Below are positions 1-9,479 of a DNA stretch of 64,000 nucleotides, piece after piece. This DNA comes from Sanderia malayensis (lineage: Eukaryota; Cnidaria; Scyphozoa; Semaeostomeae; Pelagiidae). The stretch spans positions 5,000,235 through 5,064,234 of the forward strand of contig RQOL01000861.1 in NCBI GenBank assembly GCA_013076295.1. The letters are read 5' to 3'. The notes below the pieces were generated by a model that saw nothing but the letters and a program-made list of their open reading frames with translations, searched no databases and was not told the DNA's origin. Made by a program: the position numbers and the translations under genes. Each line of letters starts with the position of its first letter. Positions within the stretch are counted from its first letter, which is position 1.

Positions 1-134
1 CGCTGAACTCCGCAGCGAGAAAAGGGTTTTCAGTGAATTTTATATGACACTTGGGTGAAGGTAGCAACCGTCTCAGTAAATCTGAGAATGGAAGTGGTAG
101 CAAACAACCAAAGGGTATAGAAAGTGTAAAATAC

Positions 135-421
135 CACGGGCTGAGCGGGCGTGACGCAAAGCAAAGCCAGATATAAAAAATCGAGGGAAACTAATTTAAA
201 AAATTAGCGATTAAGTACGACTCTGTTAAAAAGATCAGCAAAAATTTGAGAATAATTTCAAATGTCTGCATTGAAAAATACATTGCACGCATTTGACGCA
301 GGTCTAGAATCCTTGCGTTGTAGCATTGCATATACAGAAAAGAAATTAAAAACGGCTCAAACTACTTACCAAAGCAGCTCGGAATACAAGCTATTACAAG
401 TAAGATTACAGTTCTCTCCAT
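135..421 (-). CDS. 5' end of a third CUB/serine-protease copy (partial, runs off left edge)
   Basis: Two exons resemble the first two exons of the intact protease gene at 4108-8867. Exon 1 (421-370, 52 nt) encodes a signal peptide, MERTVILLVIACIPSCFG, and ends TTTG before a GTAAGT donor, with the same length and phase as its paralogue (MEKLVIFFAIAALPSCFG). Exon 2 (167-135, 33 nt) would encode FALRHARSARG and ends at a GTATTT donor. The CUB exon should follow to the left, outside the window. The dinucleotide before exon 2 is TG, not AG, so exon 2 may not be recognised. Because it is 33 nt with phase 1 at both ends, skipping it would keep the frame. A TATA-like stretch on the minus strand (about 471-482) matches the paralogues. 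The product is probably a secreted CUB protease. Whether this copy works cannot be judged from the part present. Confidence 0.5.
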
Positions 422-1161
422 GTTGAAGCCGAAAACAAAAAAATTGTATTGGCTGAAGCAAGAAAGTTCGACCTTTTTATGCGAGTCTAAAGATTGCAAT
501 AGTATTTGAACAGACAAGGTCTAAGGGAGCATGTGAACCAACAAATTAATGTCCTGGGTTTTAGTTAACAAAACAAAATAATTATACAAAGAACATTTAT
601 TACACATGTTTCGCTAGGCATCAACCGATGCTGGAAAGAATTCTTGTTATTTCTCAGTGCAACATTGTTAACCTTAATTCTGCAACTTTGTTTTTCAGTA
701 GGAACAGAGCTGCATTTGGAGAATTTTGCTTTTCAAGGCAAACATTTGATAAAATGAATGAAAAAGTCAATGAGTAATATTATGAGTAAGAAATACAAAA
801 TTGGCTTATGTTTCACCTGCATATCAACGAGTCCATTTTATTTCATGTTTCGAACTCTTGTTCTTTTTTGTCATTTCAAATGCCTAAAGATAAATGAAAC
901 CAAAAAAAACTTTTCGCACAAAACAGAAATAGCTGAAATAAGTCATTTAACAATACTTTTCATTATAGTGATTGCATCTCATAAATGTACCTTGGCAGGT
1001 CCCCCAAGTAATAAATTGCAAGAACAAGTATTATGAAGTGAGAAGACCCACGATGCAATTGGTAATCTAAGAGCATCATAATTGGTTTGTTGTTGAATAT
1101 TTTACCATAATACAGAAGTATTTTTCTATTTGGTGTAAATAATAAAAGAGGACCTTGACCT

Positions 1162-1254
1162 TTAAACATTAGTTGGAAGGTTGTGTTTTATAAAGGGACA
1201 CTTCTCCAGTAAATCGTAGGCCTTGGTGACATCAGGGTGATCTTCGGTCATCAA
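1162..1254 (-). CDS. Possible orphan terminal coding exon, unrecognised
   Basis: On the minus strand a TTGCAG acceptor is followed by 30 sense codons and a TAA stop. The peptide starts LMTEDHPDVTKAYDLLEKC and ends KHNLPTNV, which reads like the C-terminus of a soluble protein. I do not recognise the family. It lies between the decayed protease copy and the third copy and has no counterpart beside the intact gene, so it is not part of the protease unit. No upstream partner exon was identified; any partner would have to lie beyond the protease copies on the same strand. It could be the last exon of a gene interrupted by the tandem duplications, or a chance open frame. Confidence 0.3.
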   Translation of the reverse strand: MMTEDHPDVTKAYDLLEKCPFIKHNLPTNV

Positions 1255-1421
1255 CTGCAACGAATAACAATGTGCTGTTATTAATTCAATCAACCCATCC
1301 ATGAAACCTCCAAACTCACATTTTATCCAACAAAGTTAAACATAATTAAGAAAATATAGTTAGCTAGCAACTAAAAAAGAACTCATACATGTTTGATTTG
1401 TGATTTATTGATTCAGATATG

Positions 1422-2446
1422 TTAGTTAGTATTAAATAATGTCTGATTAGCATTCATTTCCGCATCGTTCCATTGCCTGAGAGCTTGAACACGAGCAAAA
1501 ACAGTGAAAACATCACTTGTGCTGCATCTTCCTGAGCCCCAACTGACTGCTCCATGCAAAAAGAATTTATTGGTTGCTCGGTCTTTGCAGACAAAAGGAC
1601 CACCACTATCTCCATGGCAACCACTTTGGATTGAGCCTTCTTCACCCCCACAAACCATAAAGAGACACTACTTTGAAAAATTACAATATATGTATAATCA
1701 TAGTTGTTACAGTATATACAATTTTCTTACCGGGCACAAATGTGTATGTCAACATGAAGCCTTGTAGTACAGCATATGCATCGCTTTTGAAGCTGATCAG
1801 CAACGAGTTGCCTTTTGATGTGTAATTTAATGGAATGGTGCTACCGCAGTGGGTTCTTTGTAAAGTGTTTCCGCCATACACTTCTTTGATGACAAGTGAA
1901 TCGTATTGGCAGTTATTAGAGGATTCAAGCTCGAAATTTACAAATGTGATCTTGATGGACATACCGATTGGTGCAACAATGTTGTACGTACAGTCCTGGT
2001 TGTTGGGGTAACTCTGAGGGTAGTTGGGGGATGAAATAGCGCCACTTGAAGCTGTGAAGTTTCCACCACAAGTTCCTTTGAAAAGATAAACAGGCAAATT
2101 GACATTGTAGCTAGCTACTTTGCAATAAGAACTAAGCTACGAAAACCAATCAACGCAGATTGCCTTCAAAGATTGAAGACCAAAGAAAACCTGTGGTCAA
2201 TACTCTCAGGTATAAATTAAGAACATGGCTCGAGTTTACAAAATAAAACTAATACATGAGGCTTGCCTGGCTTGATGCACAGCAAAGCCTGAAATTGAAA
2301 AATTAGCAGAAAAATCGGTCAAAAATCCCATCCCAAGATAACTGAAAATATTGAATAGATGTTATCTTGTAAGGAAAATCAAATTACAACTCACCAAAAC
2401 AACTTGGCAAAGCAGCGATTGCAAAAAATATCACAAGTTTCTCCAT
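1422..2446 (-). pseudogene. Decayed CUB/serine-protease copy with internal deletion
   Basis: A tandem copy of the gene at 4108-8867. It keeps the signal-peptide exon (2446-2395, same encoded peptide), the 33-nt exon 2 (2288-2256), a full CUB exon (2075-1731) and the last part of the protease (1658-1422, with GDSGGP). Everything between is missing: CUB2, CUB3, the activation site and the His and Asp of the triad. The break lies at 1658/1659 and joins sequence matching 4323 of the intact gene directly to sequence matching 8041, about 3.7 kb apart. The protease remnant has lost its splice acceptor. Exon 2 now ends in T, so joining it to the CUB exon's GA makes TGA. The original TAG stop of the protease remnant is now CAG, adding seven codons. 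If exon 2 were skipped, a secreted single-CUB peptide with a short read-through tail could still be made, so it may not be wholly silent. Confidence 0.8.
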
Positions 2447-2504
2447 GATGAGAACAAGAAAGAGAAAGAGCAAATGAAAAGTGAAATGTACCAAGAAGAT
2501 TCGA

Positions 2505-2516
2505 CCTTTTTATGGA
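2505..2516 (-). promoter_or_regulatory. TATA box of the decayed protease copy
   Basis: The minus strand reads ATAAAAAGG about 60 bases upstream of the signal-peptide ATG at 2446. It matches the TATA-like motif at the same spacing in the other two copies (about 471-482 and 8924-8936), inside a longer conserved upstream block. This shows the promoter was copied along with the gene. Confidence 0.5.
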
Positions 2517-2779
2517 ATTTCAGAATGCCGTGGTGTTTATACAGATGATGTCAAATGTGCATTTGTACAAATAGATGAAGCCTGAGAGTTTAAATAACCA
2601 CGAAATGAAGCAATATGCAAACAAAACAAAGTAAATGCAATGTTTTTGTGCTGCTTAGATGGAAATTCCACCATCCTCAGTGCCAATGTTCTCGTTGCTG
2701 GTGAACACGATGAAATAATAAACTGGAAAGTTATTATGAATGCAAAATTTATGTATTTCTCAGAAAATGACACATGAAA

Positions 2780-3990
2780 TTTACGGAATTACCATCCCGT
2801 GAATGTGAAAACGCACGCAGGAATGCGTGATGGGACCTTCAAACCAAACATGAATATCACCTAGATTGAAATAATAGTATAAACAAAGCAAAATGGCCTA
2901 GTCGCAAAACCCCGAAGCACGGGAAAAAGTACTTAAACGGAGAAACTTAGCAGAGATACAAAACTTGAAGAGCAGATAACGGATGTCGATACGAAACGAA
3001 GGTCACGCGATTAAATGCAAAAATTGTATACCGATGCCGAATGGAAAAGAAAATACTTGAAAACGAATAGATAAAATAAGGAATAAACTCACTGGTGTAT
3101 CTCAACGTACTGAAAGCGACTGATTCGAAACATAATCTGCAATCACAGCTGAGGCAATGGCCGGGGCAAAGCCAGAGGAATGGCGGCGGCAATGGCAGGT
3201 GCAGCCACGGGAGTAACCATTGACGACACTGTTTCTACGAGGGTCGTCGGTCGGTATTAACAGTGCCTGAAACGGAGCACTGACACGTTAAATAGCTTCA
3301 ATAGTCTTTTGAGAAGACATATCACTCTTGAGGAATGACAGAAAAATTGTAATGAAGAAGAAACGACAACATCGTGGCAGCGACGGAGGCACGAGGCAGT
3401 AATTGAAGAAAGATAACAGCCAGATATGAAGTGTGGAAAACCACGTGGAACTAATTGTATGTTCGTTGCACCCTTGGGAGATGGAAAATATCCAGGATAA
3501 TACTAGTAAAGATGCATAAATTATCTTCTCTTTGTGGCATCGCAGAATATATTACAGCGAAGACGGTAGGAAAATTCCTCCCAAGCATCAGCTGAAACCC
3601 AGTTTCCGCTCGGCCGGTGCACATGTAGAAACAAGCAGGCCACGAAAACACTTTCTCTTGTGGAAACAACAACAAATGCTCGAAAGAATTCTTGTCATTG
3701 TACAGTGCAAAGCGATTGTTAATAATAACTTTGTCATTAATAAAGGGAAAAGCTGCAATTGGGAAACATTTGACTTGATAAAATCCAGAGGGATTGTAAG
3801 TCAGCTGCAACAAAAAGCGATATGTTGTTAGTAACTCAAAGAGCAGACCCTAAATGACATCTCGCTCCAAATTAAAATGTTGAATTGCATCTACATCAGT
3901 AGAGTACATCAACATATATGTATATACCAAATTACAATGATAAAAAAACACAACTATGCATGACACCCAATCATTTCATTTCAATCACAT
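2780..3990. other. Spacer between protease copies with a relic of a further promoter
   Basis: No gene is recognised here. The stretch 3620-3790 resembles the upstream region of the left-edge copy (600-760), including a shared AAGAATTCTTGT core followed by CAGTGCAA at similar spacing. This suggests a fourth, mostly erased unit of the tandem array. A GC-richer patch near 3130-3260 has an Ala/Pro-rich open frame on the minus strand, but I see no splice sites or family resemblance that would make it a gene. Confidence 0.35.
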
Positions 3991-4107
3991 TTTATCCAAG
4001 TTAAAAATAAGTTAAAAGATTTAGTTGGCTAGCAACTCAAAAAGAATTCATTTAAGTTTGATTCCTGATTTATGGATTAAGATATTTTAGTTGGTAATAA
4101 AACATAA

Positions 4108-7100
4108 CTAATTTGCGTTCATTTTGTCATCGATCCATTGCCTGAGAGCTTGAACTCGAGCAAAGACAGTGAAAACATCATCTGTGCTACATCTTCCTGA
4201 GCCCCAGCTGACCGCTCCATGCAAAAAGAATTTATTTGTTGCTTGATTTTTGCAGACAAAAGGACCACCACTATCTCCATGGCAACCACTTTTGACTGAA
4301 TCCTCTTCACCACCACAAACCATGACGTCAGTGATATTCATTCCCCAATTCATTTTGTCAAGTTTAGTTTGACAAACTTGTGTATCAACAACAGGCAAAA
4401 CAGCTTGCTGCAGAATTGGATGGGAGTTTCCAGTGTGCACGATCTTTCCCCAGCCTATCAAAGAAATATTCAAAATAAGCGCTTTAGACAAAGTCACAGA
4501 ACAATAACTATAAAACATAACCAATATATACTATAACATTAGCCCAGCAAACAAAAGTCTCCATTGCATAATAAAGCATTCATTAATTTACTCTCGGGAT
4601 AATCAAAACAAGTTTATTGGGCAAGATTTACGAGTATTGCCGTATAACCAAGAGGTGAGAATGAAAGATGTTTTGGAATTGAGTTTTACATTCTTCCCTA
4701 CAGCCTCTTACCTGTGATGTAGCAATCTGTGCCAACAGCAATTGGGGCGGTCTTCTCAGGAATGCATACAGTATTGACGTAATCGTTTAACAGGACTGGT
4801 CTTTTCAGTTTCAACAAAGCAATGTCGTAGTTGATCTTGCTAAAAGATATATTACACAATAGTAAACCAAATATGCAGGAATCGACTGAAGTATATGTGT
4901 AAAAGCATGGAGCATGTAGTTCCTTTCAAAGGTACAATGTTACTGGTCTTTGCTTTGAAAACAGGAGCCAATGAAGTTGCTTACAAAATAACTGTTACAA
5001 TTACATTATAACGATTTCAATGCAATCTTAAAATTTGACTGCTTGCCAAGTTTCTTAGATGCAGCGCAAAAAGATACAATAACGTACCCATTAAGATTGT
5101 AGTTTGCATGTACGATAATCTTTTCTACGTCAACTTTTTGTTCTGTTCCATCATTGTTATCCAAGTCCCAATCACCAACTTTGATGGAAACATCTGAAGG
5201 TGAGTCTCCTTTTACACAATGTGCGGCTGTGACAGCCCATTGTGGACTGATGATTGAACCACCACAGAAAAATCGGCCATCACTAGTGAACAAACCAATT
5301 TGCCAAGGCCAAGATCCTTTGGTTGCATTTGTACCTCCGATGACTCTTGACTGTTGAACTTTGACCTGTCCACAAAAAGCTTCGTTGACCTTTGGGGGCA
5401 CAGGTGGAATTGTTGGTCCTACAGTAGGGGCTGTGGTATGAAATAAAATGGATTCGTCAAAGAGCTAAAAATCCAATACGACTAACCAGCATTGGAAAAC
5501 ATTAGCTTAAAGAACGTGACTGACCTGCTAAACTTACTTACCTATTATAGCCAAGAATAAAACCTTGAATCCATTCCCATTTACGGAAGAGTCACTGTGG
5601 AATACCAAACTGAGTATATTGCTCTTGGAAACATAAGTAGATGCGCTACTTCCACAGAGCTTTTTCCTGTCCGATCCATCGACAATCATGAGGTAGTCGT
5701 AAGGGCAACCAGTTCCACCCTCCACAGCAAATGTATTAAATGTGAGCTGGATAACTTTACCAGCTGGAACTGTGATCTTCGTAGTGCAGTCTGTATTGTG
5801 AGGATATTGTGCTGGATAGCTAGGAGATGTCACTTCCCCAGATGAGGCAGTCAAATCTGGACTGCAGCTAGCAGCAGCAGTGGTCGTAGGAGCAGCAGTG
5901 GTCGTAGGTGCAGCAGTGGTCGTAGGAGGAAGAGTAGTAGGACCTGAAAAAAGCATTGCATTGCATTGATCAGCTTGGGTTAACTTCGTAGCATTGTGGA
6001 TGGCACAATAATCTACTGGCAAACACGAAAAAGAACAGCAGTTTAAATGGCTCCATAATTGGAACTCATCATCATCATCATCATTAACGAATTTGAAGTA
6101 GGCTGATCAAATAAACAACAAATTACATCATAGTTTTCTGCATTTCGTCCACACATCAACAAATTGTTGATTGGGTCTTAGGACGGGTGGATCCCTTTAA
6201 TGTTAGGACATGTCACAGTGTAGTTACTCAGGAAAGCATATTTCGATGTATATCAAAACAACTTCTGTTCTGTTCATTTCATATGTCAGCAAACTGCATA
6301 TGAACTTATTATTATTATTATTGTTATTATTATTAACAACAATAATAATAATAATAATTTTGAAAAACACCGTTCGACAGTACTCAATACACATATGTGT
6401 AAAGCGATATATAGAATTGAGTGATGTTCAGTAAAAAAGACATAATTCGCTGCAACTCTGAGTTTCGTGCTTATGCACTCATCAGACAGATTTGATCACA
6501 TCACATCAGGCAGATGTACTCACATCTGGATTAAATTGGGGTCGGGTCACTAATAGACTTGTTCATGTGTATTTAATTTTTGGTTTAACCAGTCAGTTTA
6601 ATATAATTACTTTTTTGTACTTACATGCCAAACTTTCTATATTTATATCTACCATAAAAACTCTATTAAGGCCCCTTCTCCATTAAGCACCCTCGTAATA
6701 AGCAATCCCCATTCGAAACAAGTATTGAATTAAGCCCCCCTCTTGCTTTCGAAAAGAATTGATCATTCTGACAATGACGAAATTGATTAAATCATAAAAG
6801 CTCGAAGTTATATTGCAGTTATTTTACACGAACATTTTTCTGAAGTTTGTTTGAGAATCTTATTAAGCCTTCCTTTAAGGTGTGTATGGATTGATGTACG
6901 GTACCATGCTTGGTGTACAGTACCCACCAGGTAAACATAGCCTTATCTCATCAGAACGATATGATTATCAAACTCAGCATCGTATACATGGAGATGAACT
7001 ATTGTTGCATGACAATGGAGTGTGCTAAACGCGAAGGTAAAGCAGACAACATTTACCTTATGAATGAAAGATAAAGTTAATTTACCTGATATAGCCAGGA

Positions 7101-8867
7101 AAGAAATTTTGAATCCATTTTCATTCACAGAAGAGTCACTGTGGAATACCAAATTGAGTACATTACTCTTGGAAACATAAGTAGATGCGCTACTTCCACA
7201 GAGCTTTCTGCTGTCCGATCCATCGACAATCATGAGGTAGTCGTAAGGACAACCAGATCCACCCTCCAAGGCAAATGTACTAAATGTGAGTTGGATAATT
7301 TTACCAAATGGAACTGTAATCTTCGTACTGCAATTTTTGTTGTGTGGATATTTTGCTGGATAACCAGGTGATGTTACTTCTCCAGATGAGGCAGTCAAAT
7401 CTGGACTGCAACTAGGAGCAGCAGTGGTCGTAGGTGCAGAAGTGGTTGTAGGTGGAGTAGAACCTGCAGGTTAACAACACATTCAAGCATTCTCGTTAAC
7501 TTGTATCATGATAAAATAATAATAATAATAATCATCATCATCAACACCATTGCTATTATTATTGCTACAATCACTACTATAATAATAGGCAAAGCCTTTT
7601 TAAAACTCCCTGAATGAAGAATACTTTGGGTGATACATTGGGATTTAATACACCTAATTTTTATAAGAAACCATTTATAAGAAACCGTAGGGCCATATCT
7701 TCAAAACTTAAGTGTTTTTTTGTTCCTAGTTACATTTTAAAAGACATTTTAGTTGCTTGCGATGGAATTTGCACTTCTTTTTGCTTCTCTATCCAATTCA
7801 TGTTTGACAGTGACAAAAGATAAAGAAAAGGACGATGAATCCAGGAAAATTAGGTTTTATTGAGTGTTAAGAAACTTGCTGAGAAACTTTTCATAACATA
7901 AATAGGGAGAAGGCTGAGAAACTCAGGCACGACGATTTTGCATATAGTTTCTTATAAAAAAAATGGGTGTAATGTTTTACTGCGGGGAAACCTGTCTTTG
8001 CGAGATTTAGGAACCGCACATTGAAAAGGGCATTGAAGGGAAAGAGACTTTACTTTGAAGAAAAACAATATATGTATAATCATAGCTATTACAATACAAT
8101 TTTCTTACCGGGCACAAATGTGTATGTCAACATGAAACCCTTTAGCGCAACAGATGAATCGCTTCTGAAGTTGATCAGCAACGAGTTACTTTTTGATGTG
8201 TAATTTGATGGAATGGTGCTACCGCAGTGGGTTCTTTGTAAAGTGTTTCCACCATACACTTCTTTGATGACCAGTGAATCGTATTGGCAGTTACTAGCCG
8301 ATTCAAGCTCGAAACTTGTAAACGTGATCTTCACAGACATACCAATTGGTGCAACAATGTTGTACGTACAGAGCTGGTTGTCGGGGTAGTTCTGAGGATA
8401 GTTGGGGGATGACATGGCGCCACTTGAAGCTGTGAAGTTCCCACCACAAGTTCCTTTGGAAGAGATGCAAATGTATATTGTAGTTGCTTTGCAACAACAA
8501 TTAAGCTACGAAAACAAACCAATGAACTCCGAACACCAACTAAAGAGCAAAGAACATCAATGCTCGATACTCTTAAGTAACTTGGAGAGCCATATACTGT
8601 TCTAGCAAAATAAGACTAATAAACTAGTAAAAATAAAATAAAGTTAATAAAATGAACGATTTTACGAAGTAAAACTAATACCTGTAGCTTGCCTGGCTTG
8701 ACGTACAGCAAAGCCTGAAATAGAAAAATTAGAGGAAACATTAGTCAAAAAATCCCAAGATAACTGAAAAATTGAACAGATGTTATCTTGTAAGGTAAAT
8801 CAAATTACAACTCACCAAAACAACTTGGCAAAGCAGCGATTGCAAAAAATATCACAAGTTTCTCCAT
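4108..8867 (-). CDS. Secreted triple-CUB chymotrypsin-like serine protease (8 exons)
   Basis: Coding exons: 8867-8816, 8714-8682, 8453-8109, 7463-7086, 5943-5542, 5430-5088, 4839-4712, 4454-4108. All junctions agree in phase and give 675 aa. Order: signal peptide (1-18), CUB1 (about 29-143), Thr/Pro linker and CUB2 (about 144-269), Thr/Ala/Pro linker and CUB3 (about 270-403), S1 protease (about 433-675). The zymogen cleavage site is R432/VIGG. The triad is H474 (AAHC), D523 (DIALL) and S622 (GDSGGP). The residue equivalent to chymotrypsin 189 is S616 and position 216 is Gly, favouring chymotrypsin-like rather than trypsin-like cleavage (inference). C423 before the activation site can pair with C543, as in two-chain S1 zymogens. 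The usual PGVY segment near the pocket reads VFTVF instead. Likely a secreted digestive, immune or matrix protease; the substrate is unknown. CUB2 and CUB3 are close duplicates. The exon starting at 5430 has an alternative in-frame acceptor 12 nt further in. Confidence 0.88.
6305..6358. repeat. TTA/TAA inverted microsatellite
   Basis: A run of TTA units turns into a run of TAA units, so the two halves can pair as a hairpin. It sits in the intron between CUB2 and CUB3 of the protease gene. Shorter ATC/TAA runs occur nearby at about 6067-6086 and 7518-7540. Confidence 0.85.
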
Positions 8868-8923
8868 GATGAGAACAAGAAAGAGAAAGAGCAAATGAGC
8901 AAGTGAAATGTACCAAGAAGATG

Positions 8924-8936
8924 CGACCTATTTATG
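8924..8936 (-). promoter_or_regulatory. TATA box of the intact protease gene
   Basis: The minus strand reads CCATAAATAGGTCG about 60 bases before the initiator ATG at 8867, a fitting distance for a short 5' leader. The same element sits at the same spacing in both paralogous copies. Upstream similarity between the copies extends to about 9180. Confidence 0.6.
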
Positions 8937-9430
8937 GAGTTTCAGAATGCCATGGTGTTTATACAGATGATGCCAAATGTGCATATGTACAAATAGATGG
9001 AGCCTAAGAGCTTAACTAACCACAAAATGAAGAAATATACAAACAAAACCAAGTAAACAAGAAAAACATGTTTCACCAGGCATTGGCGATGGTTGCAAAG
9101 AATGTTTTCGTGCTGATTAGATGCAAATACCACTATCCCCAGTGTCATTGTTTTCGTTGCTAGTAAACATCATGAAATAATAGAGCTCGAGAAGAAACAG
9201 CAACCAGATACCTCACAGTGTATATGTTGCCTTAAAAACTGCCTTTTATCAACATGTGCAAAGTTAATTTACTTTACAAGCGTATTTTCAAGTAACTGCT
9301 TTTGATTATCAACCTAACATTAATAAATACAAATTATTCCACCCTTTAACATTAGGTTTTTAACATTAAGGTCTCAAAGTTTTCTCCCATTGATGAAAAG
9401 CAAAGCAACTCGATTTAGTACATGACAACT

Positions 9431-9436
9431 TTTATT
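9431..9436 (-). terminator. Poly(A) signal of WDR86
   Basis: AATAAA on the minus strand lies about 45 bases beyond the WDR86 stop codon at 9480-9482, implying a very short 3' UTR. The next gene downstream, the protease, has its promoter within about 300 bases. Confidence 0.6.
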
Positions 9437-9479
9437 GATATTTAGAAGTGCATTTCAATGAACGATGCTGAATTATTAA

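Noticed and set aside
1422..1658. A functional stand-alone serine protease fragment
   Set aside because: It lacks the activation site, catalytic His and Asp, and a splice acceptor, so it cannot be an active enzyme.
2947..3192. Cysteine-rich minus-strand frame near the GC-rich patch
   Set aside because: It has no recognisable domain, signal peptide or splice context, and no counterpart in the other protease units.
8331..8605. Other frames overlapping the CUB1 exon
   Set aside because: They lack domain resemblance and conflict with the in-phase CUB exon 8453-8109.
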